Positions 1-6,104 of a stretch of DNA of 8,218 bases are shown here, piece after piece. The position numbers and the translations under genes were made by a program. The notes beneath the pieces are model-generated. The model saw only the letters and a program-made list of their open reading frames with translations. It had not been told where the DNA came from and did no database searches. Source of the stretch: JAAFHS01 sp031396505. Its GTDB lineage: Bacteria > Pseudomonadota > Alphaproteobacteria > Rhodobacterales > Rhodobacteraceae. The DNA is taken from the NCBI GenBank assembly GCA_031396505.1, contig JANNKX010000152.1, positions 1-8,218 of the forward strand, in the 5' to 3' direction. How positions within the stretch are numbered: the first letter of the stretch is position 1; the number at the start of each line of letters is the position of its first letter.

Positions 1-197
1 ACCGACAACGCGACCAGCGTCGCCTCGGACTGGCTGCCGAGGACGCGGTCATAGACCTGCAGCATATACAAGGGGCCCGTCAGCAGCAGCAGATTGACGA
101 ATGTGCTGAACACCAGCACCGCCATCAGCGTGCCGTTGCTGCCCGCCCTTGCGGCGCGGATTTCGGCGAGCCCGCGGGCGTTATCATTGCGTGCCAT
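1..197 (-). CDS. Type I secretion system permease/ATPase, N-terminal fragment (PrtD-like ABC transporter)
   Basis: This is the N-terminal 65 residues of a gene that runs off the left edge. After a short charged start (MARNDNARGLAEIRAARAG) comes a hydrophobic segment at about residues 23-40 and then GPLYMLQVYDRVLGSQSEAT. That block is characteristic of the first transmembrane region of PrtD/AprD-type type I secretion ABC transporters. In that family the protein is an inner-membrane exporter subunit with a membrane domain followed by an ATP-binding domain. It works with a membrane-fusion protein and an outer-membrane channel to export RTX-type proteins. The ATP-binding domain, which would confirm the class, is outside the window. 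I chose the ATG at 197-195 because a purine-rich ribosome site (GAAGGAAGG) lies about 5 bases upstream; a GTG immediately before it is possible but too close to that site. The gene is divergent from mlaA. Confidence 0.85.
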   Translation of the reverse strand, partial: MARNDNARGLAEIRAARAGSNGTLMAVLVFSTFVNLLLLTGPLYMLQVYDRVLGSQSEATLVALS

Positions 198-362
198 CAC
201 GGCCTTCCTTCGTTGCGATTGTCACAGGTTCTGGCAGAAAGCAGTCGGGTCGCAAGGGATTGATGCCTGCGCAGGTTGTCTTTGGCGATATGTCGCCCTA
301 TGCCTTTTGCCATGACAAACGTGACACTGGACGTGGGGTTCGCTGTGGGTGACGACAGATAC

Positions 363-1139
363 ATGGCCGACCTTGGTTTTGCTGATCGTTTCCGTATTGG
401 AAGCATTGTTCGAAGCTGTGGCACCGTTCTACTGCTGGCCGGGTTAACGGCGGGTTGTGCTGTGGCACCTGCGCCGCAAGGCATACAGGACCCGAACGAA
501 AGCGCAAACAGAACCGTGCACGCGTTCAACACTGGCGTTGACCGCGCGGTGCTGCGGCCCGCATCGCAGGTCTATGGCACGGTCGTTCCGCGGCCTGTGC
601 GCAAGGGCATCAGCAATTTTGCCGAGAATCTGGATGAACCGGGCGATTTCATCAACCATATGTTGCAAGGCCGGATTGATCTGGCCGCACAGAACGCGCT
701 GCGGTTTGCGGTGAACACAACGGCGGGCGTGGGCGGCTTGATGGATGCGGCAAGCTGGCTGGGCATGCCCGAGGCGACCACGGATTTTGGCGAAACGTTG
801 CATCGCTGGGGCACGGGCGAGGGCAACTATGTTGAACTGCCGCTGTCCGGGCCATCGACGGCGCGCGATTCTGCGGGGGCGGTGGTCGATATCTTCCTGA
901 ACCCGCTGACCTATGTCGGACGGTCGTCGATCACGGACAAGGCGTTGATTGCGGACACGGCTGCAACAATTGGTGATCGCTACACCTTTGGCGAAACCTT
1001 TGATTCCGTCCTATATGATAGTGCAGACAGTTATGCGCAGGCGCGGTTGTTGTATTTGCAGAGCCGTCGTTTCGAACTGGGCCAAGAGGTATCAGATGAC
1101 ACGTTTGAAGATCCGTACGAGGACCCCTATGCAGAATAA
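363..1139 (+). CDS. mlaA: MlaA/VacJ family outer-membrane lipoprotein
   Basis: MlaA is the outer-membrane component of the Mla system. It takes phospholipids mislocalised in the outer leaflet and hands them to periplasmic MlaC. From the ATG at 363 the product is 258 residues, normal for the family. A signal peptide ends in LLLAGLTAGC with a likely lipidated Cys32; Thr at -3 is slightly off the usual lipobox. Family blocks follow in order: DPNESANR (residues 43-50), a Y...P...R motif, NFAENLDEP, LQGR, RFAVNTTAGVGGLMDAA, DFGETLHRWG, ELPLSGPS and a late NPLTYV. The reading frame is open further upstream (ATG at 312 and 300, TTG at 276), but those starts give an unnaturally long leader. No strong ribosome site precedes 363, so the start is less certain than the identity. 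The C-terminus is acidic with a repeated EDPY and overlaps mlaC by 11 bases, which implies one transcript. Confidence 0.93.
   Translation: MADLGFADRFRIGSIVRSCGTVLLLAGLTAGCAVAPAPQGIQDPNESANRTVHAFNTGVDRAVLRPASQVYGTVVPRPVRKGISNFAENLDEPGDFINHMLQGRIDLAAQNALRFAVNTTAGVGGLMDAASWLGMPEATTDFGETLHRWGTGEGNYVELPLSGPSTARDSAGAVVDIFLNPLTYVGRSSITDKALIADTAATIGDRYTFGETFDSVLYDSADSYAQARLLYLQSRRFELGQEVSDDTFEDPYEDPYAE
1119..1123 (+). promoter_or_regulatory. Ribosome binding site of mlaC inside the mlaA tail
   Basis: GAGGA sits 5 bases before the ATG at 1129 and is formed by the Glu-Asp codons of the last EDPY repeat of mlaA. It supports the 1129 start. A competing site, AAGAGG at 1084-1089, lies 6 bases before an in-frame ATG at 1096, so the start is not fully settled. 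Confidence 0.5.
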
Positions 1140-1740
1140 ATCCATTGGCCCGTCGCGCCGCACCATTCTGGGTGGTGGCATGCTGGTTGCCGCCGGGGCC
1201 ATGCTGCCGCGCGCGGCCCTTGCCCTGACGGTAGATCAGGCGCGTGATCTGATCGGGCGGGCACTGGCCGATGTGAATGAAATCATCAATTCCGGGCGGT
1301 CAGAATCCGCAATGTTTGGGGATTTCGAGCGCGTTTTCGCGCGCTATTCGGATGTGCCGACGATCGCGCGGTCGGCGCTGGGGCCTGCGGCGCGGTCGGC
1401 GTCGAACGGGCAGATGCGCGATTTCACGCAGGCATTTCAAGGGTATCTCAGCCGCAAATATGGTCGCCGTTTCCGCGAGTTTATCGGCGGACGGATCGAA
1501 GTGACGGACGCGCGTCCGATCAAAAGCTATTTCGAGGTGATCTCGGTCGCCTATCTGCAGGGGGAATCGCCGTTCGATTTGCGCTGGCATGTGTCGGACA
1601 AATCCGGGCAGAACCTGTTCTTCAACATCATCATCGAAGGCGTCAACATGCTGGCGTCTGAGCGGACCGAGATTGGCGCGCTGCTGGATGCGAATGGTGG
1701 GGATATTGACAGGTTGGTTGGGGCATTGGCAAACGCGTAA
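1129..1740 (+). CDS. mlaC: MlaC-like periplasmic phospholipid-binding protein with Tat-type signal
   Basis: This is a 203-residue protein of the MlaC/Ttg2D (toluene tolerance) family. The family shuttles phospholipid across the periplasm between outer-membrane MlaA and the inner-membrane MlaFEDB complex. The N-terminus carries a twin-arginine motif (SRRTIL, residues 9-14), a hydrophobic stretch at about 15-26 and an ALA cleavage site near residue 32. This predicts Tat rather than Sec export. The mature part shows family features: FERVFARYSDVPTIARSALG, then FTQAFQGYLSRKYGRRF, a central strand region (SYFEVISVAYL), FDLRWHV, and NLFFNIIIEGVNMLASERTEIGALL near the end. It overlaps mlaA by 11 bases in another frame and is followed at once by a terminator-like hairpin, so the pair looks like a complete two-gene unit. 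The mlaFED genes are not in this window. An in-frame ATG at 1096, with a good ribosome site, would add 11 basic residues. Confidence 0.9.
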   Translation: MQNKSIGPSRRTILGGGMLVAAGAMLPRAALALTVDQARDLIGRALADVNEIINSGRSESAMFGDFERVFARYSDVPTIARSALGPAARSASNGQMRDFTQAFQGYLSRKYGRRFREFIGGRIEVTDARPIKSYFEVISVAYLQGESPFDLRWHVSDKSGQNLFFNIIIEGVNMLASERTEIGALLDANGGDIDRLVGALANA

Positions 1741-1760
1741 ATTGACGGCTGTCAATTTTT
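1739..1760 (+). terminator. Rho-independent terminator after mlaC
   Basis: A perfect 8-bp stem (AAATTGAC at 1739-1746 and GTCAATTT at 1751-1758) with a GGCT loop begins within the mlaC stop codon. With the last stem bases it forms a run of five T (1756-1760). The stem is AT-rich, so termination may be partial. Confidence 0.6.
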
Positions 1761-1809
1761 GACTTTGTTAAATGAAAACAATGGGTTAGTTCTAAAATTT
1801 ACCCTTGGA

Positions 1810-1830
1810 GCAAGGTTTCGTTAACCTTGC
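1810..1830. repeat. Inverted repeat, 8-bp arms, in the convergent mlaC/PBP gap
   Basis: GCAAGGTT (1810-1817) and AACCTTGC (1823-1830) are perfect inverted arms around TCGTT. An alternative, mutually exclusive hairpin (TTGCC GGATCA GGCAA) begins at 1828. Neither has an adjacent T-tract in either direction. It may assist 3'-end formation of the minus-strand penicillin-binding protein gene, or be a fragment of a repeated palindrome. Confidence 0.45.
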
Positions 1831-1863
1831 CGGATCAGGCAATTCGCGCCAGTCGCGCGGCAC

Positions 1864-1894
1864 CCCTCCCCTCTCCACGAGGGGGAGGGGAGGG
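1864..1894. repeat. C/G-strand-biased palindrome, candidate dispersed repeat or 3'-end hairpin
   Basis: CCCTCCCCTC (1864-1873) and GAGGGGAGGG (1885-1894) are perfect 10-bp inverted arms. The stem extends inward by three more pairs (one G-U), leaving a 5-base loop at 1877-1881. One arm is almost pure pyrimidine and the other pure purine. It sits 22 bases beyond the stop of the minus-strand penicillin-binding protein gene and 124 bases past mlaC. It could stabilise or end both transcripts, although no T-run follows. The composition resembles small dispersed palindromic repeats, but a single copy cannot prove that. Confidence 0.55.
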
Positions 1895-1915
1895 TTGGCT
1901 GTGCAAGCGGCGCCA

Positions 1916-4051
1916 TCAGTTCCCCAGCTCTTGCAGCAAGTCGCGCAGCAGTTGTTCGCTGATGTCTTCGTCCGACATGCCCGGCTGCACAAGCGGCGCG
2001 TCGGGTTGATACTGCGCTTGCGGGGCAGGGGGCAGGGCCATCGGCAGCGGGCTGATCGGTACGCCTTCGTTGGCACGCACCATCACCTCGTGCCAGATTT
2101 CAGCGGGCAGGCCACCGCCCGTGACCCCGGTCAGCGGGCGGTTGTCGTCATAGCCCATCCAGACGCCCACCACGTAATCGGCGGTAAAGCCCACAAACCA
2201 CGCATCGCGCGCCGAATTGGTGGTGCCGGTCTTGCCTGCCGCCTCGCGGTCCAGCCGTGCCCGCCCACCGGTGCCAGAGTTGATGACCTGCGCCATCATG
2301 TAGGTCAACGCGCGCGCGGCCTGTTCAGAGATCACCCGTTCCTTGATGCCCCCCGTGGCCCCGAACAAGGGTTCGTCATCGCCCTTGATGCGCAATTCGA
2401 CAAGGCCGTAGGGTGCAACGGCGGAGCCGCCATTCAGGATGCCCGCATAGGCCCCGGTCATTTCGATCAACGTCGATTCTGATGCACCGAGCGCCAAGGC
2501 GGGTCCGGCGGCAAGGTCGCTTTGAATGCCGAACTGTGCGGCCACCGTGCGCACGACGTCGCGCCCCACGGATTCGGACAGGCGGACGGCGGGAATGTTG
2601 CGGCTTTCGGCCAACGCCTGCACCAGCGTGATCTGGCCCTTGAATTCACGGTCGTAGTTATCGGGGCACCAGTCGCCCGATCCGGGAGTATAAACGCAAA
2701 GCGGGCTGTCATCGATGTAATCCATCGGGTGCCAGCCCAGATCGAGGGCGGCGGCATAGACGAATGGCTTGAACGACGACCCGGTTTGCCGCAGCGCCTG
2801 TGTGGCGCGGTTGAACGACCCCGCAGCCTCGGTTTGCCGTCCGCCGACCATGGCGCGCACGGCTCCGTCGGCGGACATCACCACAATGGCGGCCTGCGCA
2901 TTGCTGCCATCGCTGACCTTGTTTTCAAACACCCATTCCAGCGCATCTTCGGCTGCCGTTTGCAGGCGCGGATCCAGCGTGGTGCGCATCACGATATCTT
3001 CGGTCGTCTCGCCTGCCAGAAATTCGGGTGTGGTTTCCATGACCCAATCGGCAAAGAACCCGCCCGATTGGGTGACGGCCTGCGATGACAGGCGGGCCGG
3101 TTCTGCGCGCGCCTGTTCGGCCTGTTCGGGCGTCAGGTATCCCTGTTCCGTCATCAGGCGGATCACCACGGCGGCACGATCCTGTGCGCGTTGCAGGTTA
3201 TTGGTGGGCGCATAGAGCGAGGGGGCTTTGAGCAGGCCTGCCAGCATCGCCGCCTCGGCCGCGGTCAGATCAGCCGGGGTTTTGCCGAAATAGCGTTCGG
3301 ACGCCGCACCAAAGCCGCGCGCGCCCGCGCCCAGATAGGCGCGGTTGAAATAGATCGTCAGGATATCTTCCTTGGAGTACTTGAACTCCATCGCCATGGC
3401 GAAGGGGATTTCCTTGATCTTGCGCCAGATCCCGCCTTGGCGGCAGTCGGCCTCATACGCGGCCTCGTTTTCCCACTGCGTCGCGTCATAGGTCACGCCA
3501 AGGCACAGCAGTTTGGCCACCTGTTGCGTGATGGTGGACCCGCCGTTGCCCGACAGCGGCCCGCGACCTTCGGACAGGTTGATGCGGATGGCGGATGCGA
3601 TGCCACGCGGGCTGATGCCAAGGTGGCGGTAAAAGCGTTTATCCTCGGTCGCGACGACGGCATCGTGCAGGAAGGGCGAGACGGAGCCGGCAGAGGCCGC
3701 ACCAAAGGTTTCGCCACGATAGGCAAAGGTGCGTTCGTTGACATCCAGAAGGGTGACCGATCCGCGTGCGCGTCCATCAATCAGATTATCGAGCGGCGGA
3801 AGGCCGGAATAGATCACGAAAATCCAACCGGCAAGACCAAGGGCGGTCACCGCGCCGACGCGCCATGTAAAGCCCCAGATGATGCGCCAGATCAGGCGGA
3901 CGAAGCCCGCGATGAACCCGGAAATGCCGCCGCGACGGGGTTTGCGTGCGGGCGGTTTGCGCGATGGTGCGGGCTTTGCGGGGGAGGCACTGCGCGCCTG
4001 ATACCGCCTGTCCGCCACAAGGCGACCCTGCCCTTTGCCCGTCGATGCCAT
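1916..4051 (-). CDS. Bifunctional class A penicillin-binding protein (PBP1A-like transglycosylase/transpeptidase)
   Basis: This 711-residue inner-membrane enzyme polymerises lipid II into glycan strands and crosslinks the stem peptides. A basic, Pro/Ala-rich cytoplasmic tail (1-42) precedes a Trp-rich stretch and a membrane anchor at about 64-83. The GT51 transglycosylase domain shows TEDKRFYRHLG with catalytic Glu136, GGSTITQQ (170-177), KIKEIPFAMAME with Glu214, and YFNRAYLGAGARGFG. The transpeptidase domain, from about 385, has the SxxK serine Ser425/Lys428 (GSSFKPF), SRN at 483-485 and KTGT at 607-610, so both activities look intact. About 18 extra residues separate GGSTITQQ from KIKE and carry Cys183 and Cys203. 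A second Cys pair (452, 462) lies in the transpeptidase domain. The tail is Pro-rich and then acidic. The frame is open to 4207, but the 52 extra residues look non-coding, so I start at MASTGKGQGR. It is divergent from glnK. Confidence 0.93.
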   Translation of the reverse strand: MASTGKGQGRLVADRRYQARSASPAKPAPSRKPPARKPRRGGISGFIAGFVRLIWRIIWGFTWRVGAVTALGLAGWIFVIYSGLPPLDNLIDGRARGSVTLLDVNERTFAYRGETFGAASAGSVSPFLHDAVVATEDKRFYRHLGISPRGIASAIRINLSEGRGPLSGNGGSTITQQVAKLLCLGVTYDATQWENEAAYEADCRQGGIWRKIKEIPFAMAMEFKYSKEDILTIYFNRAYLGAGARGFGAASERYFGKTPADLTAAEAAMLAGLLKAPSLYAPTNNLQRAQDRAAVVIRLMTEQGYLTPEQAEQARAEPARLSSQAVTQSGGFFADWVMETTPEFLAGETTEDIVMRTTLDPRLQTAAEDALEWVFENKVSDGSNAQAAIVVMSADGAVRAMVGGRQTEAAGSFNRATQALRQTGSSFKPFVYAAALDLGWHPMDYIDDSPLCVYTPGSGDWCPDNYDREFKGQITLVQALAESRNIPAVRLSESVGRDVVRTVAAQFGIQSDLAAGPALALGASESTLIEMTGAYAGILNGGSAVAPYGLVELRIKGDDEPLFGATGGIKERVISEQAARALTYMMAQVINSGTGGRARLDREAAGKTGTTNSARDAWFVGFTADYVVGVWMGYDDNRPLTGVTGGGLPAEIWHEVMVRANEGVPISPLPMALPPAPQAQYQPDAPLVQPGMSDEDISEQLLRDLLQELGN

Positions 4052-4149
4052 GCCTGTGCCTTTGCGTGTTTGACGTCTTTTGCGCGCAAACCATACCCAA
4101 GTGAAGGGGAAATGTGGAGCGGGTGGCGCAACGATTCGCGTTTGTGTGT

Positions 4150-4166
4150 TGCATAAAATATGTGCA
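4150..4166 (+). promoter_or_regulatory. Candidate NtrC-type dyad upstream of glnK
   Basis: TGCATAAAATATGTGCA has the TGCA-N9-TGCA geometry of NtrC sites (classical form TGCACY-N5-RGTGCA), with one half-site close to ideal (GTGCA) and an A/T-rich centre. It lies 149 bases before the glnK start, and glnK-amtB operons are classical NtrC targets. It is also close to a possible promoter for the divergent penicillin-binding protein gene. The match is by eye and the left half-site deviates in its last two bases. Confidence 0.4.
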
Positions 4167-4185
4167 TAGACGCAATTTTGTGCAA
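4157..4185 (-). promoter_or_regulatory. Weak candidate sigma-70 promoter for the penicillin-binding protein gene
   Basis: On the minus strand TTGCAC (4185-4180) is followed after 17 bases by CATATT (4162-4157). This matches the -35 and -10 consensus at 3 and 4 of 6 positions. It would give a leader of roughly 100 bases before the ATG at 4051. It sits in the only AT-rich part of the divergent gap and overlaps the NtrC-like dyad. Confidence 0.25.
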
Positions 4186-4206
4186 AAATTGTGCAATGCA
4201 GGTGCA
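4180..4206 (+). repeat. Three GTGCA boxes at exact 11-bp spacing
   Basis: GTGCA occurs at 4180-4184, 4191-4195 and 4202-4206, all in the same orientation and 11 bp apart, about one DNA turn. A fourth copy at 4162-4166 is part of the NtrC-like dyad. Same-face phasing next to a regulated operon suggests protein binding sites. Which protein is inference. Confidence 0.5.
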
Positions 4207-4219
4207 TTTTGCCGGGTGA

Positions 4220-4236
4220 TGCGCGGGGGGTTGCTT
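4220..4236 (+). promoter_or_regulatory. Weak sigma-54-like promoter motif for glnK-amtB
   Basis: TTGCTT at 4231-4236 matches the -12 element. At the correct spacing the -24 element begins TGC (4220-4222) instead of TGG, so the key GG is missing. It would start transcription near 4246, with the GTGCA boxes about 40-85 bases upstream. In Rhodobacter, NtrC is known to activate some promoters without sigma-54, so this motif may be fortuitous. Confidence 0.25.
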
Positions 4237-4314
4237 GTCACTGCCGCGTGAACGCCGCCTTCATGCAGGCCAAGCGCCCGTTGAGGGGCGTCTGCCGATG
4301 AAAAGGGGAGCAAC

Positions 4315-4653
4315 GTGAAACTCATCATTGCAGCAATCAAACCGTTCAAGCTGGAAGAAGTGCGCGAGGCGCTGACCACCATCGGCGTGCGCGGGATGAT
4401 GGTGACCGAGATCAAGGGGTTCGGGTCGCAGTCGGGCCACACAGAAATCTATCGCGGCGCGGAATACGCGGTGAACTTTGTGCCGAAGGTGCGGCTGGAG
4501 ATTGTGGTGGCGGATGCGCTGGCGGATTCAGTGGTGGATACAATCGCCAAGACAGCCAAGACCGACAAGATCGGGGACGGCAAGATTTTCGTGCTGGATG
4601 TGGAACACGCGGTGCGCGTGCGGACCGGCGAAATCAATGATGACGCGCTGTGA
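4315..4653 (+). CDS. glnK: Nitrogen regulatory PII protein GlnK
   Basis: This 112-residue PII signalling protein is complete and of standard length. In the family, the trimer senses ATP/ADP and 2-oxoglutarate, is modified by GlnD under nitrogen limitation, and docks on AmtB to close the channel when ammonium is plentiful. Visible hallmarks are the MKLIIAAIKPFK start, Gln39 in the 2-oxoglutarate/Mg site, and the T-loop with the modification tyrosine Tyr51 (YRGAEYAVNF) and Lys58. The nucleotide-binding loop GDGKIFV and C-terminal RVRTGE follow. Asn54 and the adjacent amtB favour GlnK over GlnB. The start is GTG, preceded by a strong AGGGGAG ribosome site 4 bases upstream. A six-codon open frame (4298-4318) ends across this start codon. 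amtB follows after 29 bases, so the two are almost certainly co-transcribed. Confidence 0.95.
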   Translation: MKLIIAAIKPFKLEEVREALTTIGVRGMMVTEIKGFGSQSGHTEIYRGAEYAVNFVPKVRLEIVVADALADSVVDTIAKTAKTDKIGDGKIFVLDVEHAVRVRTGEINDDAL

Positions 4654-4660
4654 CAGCGCG
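4644..4660 (+). repeat. Palindrome over the glnK stop codon
   Basis: CGCGCTGT (4644-4651) and ACAGCGCG (4653-4660) are perfect 8-bp arms around a single G. As RNA it would fold as a 6-bp GC stem with a GUGAC loop holding the glnK stop. No T-tract follows, so it is not a standard terminator. It could be an mRNA stability or processing element that sets the glnK to amtB ratio. Confidence 0.45.
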
Positions 4661-4682
4661 CGGGGAAGGGGAAACCAGTAAG

Positions 4683-6098
4683 ATGAGAAACGGTTTGAAA
4701 ATATTGGCTACGGGCGCGTCTGGCGCGCTTGCAGCCCTGCCCGCATGGGCGCAGGAGGCCACGGGGCCGATCCAGAACCCGTCCGTCGAACAGATGGCAG
4801 GGATGGTCGATAAAGGTGATACGACATGGATGCTGATCTCGTCGGCGCTTGTGCTGATGATGTCGATCCCGGCGCTGGCACTGTTTTACGGTGGCCTTGC
4901 GCGCACGAAGAACATGCTCAGCCTGCTGATGCAGGTCTTTATGATCGTATCGATTTGCGCGATCATGTGGGTGCTGGTGGGCTACTCTCTCGCGTTCACG
5001 CCCGGTTCGGCGTATATCGGCGGGCTGTCGAAGGCGATGCTGGCGGGGGTCAGCACAGGCACCTTTGCGGCGACATTTTCGAACAACGTCTATATTCCGG
5101 AATATTCCTTTGTGATCTTCCAGATGACGTTCGCCTGCATCACGCCGGCACTGATCGTGGGGGCATTTGCGGAACGGATCAAGTTCTGGCCGCTGCTGGT
5201 GTTCGTGATCGGCTGGTCGCTGCTGGCCTATTATCCCATCGCGCATATGGTGTGGTTCTGGGCGGGACCGGACTTTCTGGTCGATTTCCCGGATGACAAG
5301 GGGCTGCTTTGGGCCATGGGTGCGCTGGACTTTGCGGGTGGTACGGTTGTGCACATCAATGCGGGGATCGCGGGTCTGGTGGGCTGCATCGTGGTGGGCA
5401 AGCGGATCGGATTCAACAAGGAGCCGATGCCGCCGCATAGCCTGACGCTGACCATGGTGGGGGCATCCTTGCTGTGGGTGGGCTGGTTTGGGTTCAACGC
5501 GGGGTCCAACCTGGAATCGAACGGGCTGGCGGCCCTTGCCTTTCTGAACACCTTTGTTGCCACCGCTGCGGCGGCCCTGTCATGGTGCGTGGTCGAACAG
5601 GTGCGCCATGGTCGCCCGTCCCTTTTGGGTGTGGTCACGGGGGCGGTTGCAGGTCTGGTGGCGGTCACACCCGCGTCGGGCTTTGCCTCGCCGATGGGTG
5701 CGCTGTGCCTTGGTCTGATCGTGTCGCCGATCTGCTATATCTTCGTGTCCTCGGTGAAGAAGGCGTTCGGCTATGACGACAGCCTTGATGTGTTCGGTGT
5801 GCACGGGGTGGGCGGTATCGTTGGCGCCATCGGCACCGGCATTCTGGCAGACCCAAGCCTTGGCGGGCAGGGCTACTTTGACTACACGGTCTTTCCGGCG
5901 GTCGCGGCAGCCTATGACATGGGTGCGCAAGTCTGGGTGCAGATCAAGGCGGTTGCCGTGACAGTGGTATGGTCGGGTGTGGTGTCGCTGCTGCTGTTCT
6001 ATGTCATCAAGGTGGTGTTCGGGCTGCGTCCATCGGCCGAGGATGAACGCCAAGGGTTGGATCAGACGTCGCACGGCGAAAGCGCCTATAACATGTAA
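4683..6098 (+). CDS. amtB: Ammonium transporter AmtB with cleavable signal peptide
   Basis: This 471-residue member of the Amt/Mep/Rh family is an inner-membrane ammonium channel regulated by GlnK. A signal peptide (MRNGLKILATG..., cleavage after AWA at about 23) precedes eleven hydrophobic segments. Residues equivalent to the E. coli pore are all present: the Phe gate (Phe150 and Phe271), Trp191 and Trp268, Asp216 in LDFAGGTVVH, and twin histidines His224 and His374. The histidines are exactly 150 apart, as in E. coli (168/318). The cytoplasmic tail GLRPSAEDERQGLDQTSHGESAY is the conserved GlnK-responsive C-terminus. I chose the ATG at 4683, with AAGGGG 11 bases upstream. The frame also opens at a GTG at 4650 that overlaps the glnK stop, but that start lacks a ribosome site and lengthens the signal peptide. 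A strong terminator follows. Confidence 0.96.
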   Translation: MRNGLKILATGASGALAALPAWAQEATGPIQNPSVEQMAGMVDKGDTTWMLISSALVLMMSIPALALFYGGLARTKNMLSLLMQVFMIVSICAIMWVLVGYSLAFTPGSAYIGGLSKAMLAGVSTGTFAATFSNNVYIPEYSFVIFQMTFACITPALIVGAFAERIKFWPLLVFVIGWSLLAYYPIAHMVWFWAGPDFLVDFPDDKGLLWAMGALDFAGGTVVHINAGIAGLVGCIVVGKRIGFNKEPMPPHSLTLTMVGASLLWVGWFGFNAGSNLESNGLAALAFLNTFVATAAAALSWCVVEQVRHGRPSLLGVVTGAVAGLVAVTPASGFASPMGALCLGLIVSPICYIFVSSVKKAFGYDDSLDVFGVHGVGGIVGAIGTGILADPSLGGQGYFDYTVFPAVAAAYDMGAQVWVQIKAVAVTVVWSGVVSLLLFYVIKVVFGLRPSAEDERQGLDQTSHGESAYNM

Positions 6099-6104
6099 CA
6101 CAAC

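Noticed and set aside
276..362. Earlier starts for mlaA at TTG 276, ATG 300 or ATG 312
   Set aside because: They would place up to 60 residues before the lipidated Cys, too long for a lipoprotein signal. A start at 312 cannot be strictly excluded.
1805..2482. A 225-codon plus-strand frame starting in the mlaC/PBP gap
   Set aside because: Most of it is antisense to the end of the penicillin-binding protein gene and it has no family resemblance or ribosome site.
3191..4156. A 321-codon open frame on the plus strand opposite the penicillin-binding protein gene
   Set aside because: It is antisense to a gene with all catalytic motifs. Its product is rich in Arg, Gly and His with no recognisable domain, as expected of a shadow frame in GC-rich DNA.
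4052..4207. A 52-residue N-terminal extension of the penicillin-binding protein
   Set aside because: It would be read through the AT-rich regulatory island and has unusual composition for the family. The start at 4051 gives the normal basic tail plus anchor.
4650..4682. GTG start of amtB overlapping the glnK stop (GTGA)
   Set aside because: It has no ribosome site, and the ATG at 4683 gives a compact signal peptide with AAGGGG upstream. It is kept only as a remote alternative.
4449..5438. A 329-codon minus-strand frame opposite glnK/amtB
   Set aside because: The product is a His/Arg-rich low-complexity translation of the complement of a clear AmtB gene, with no domain or credible start.
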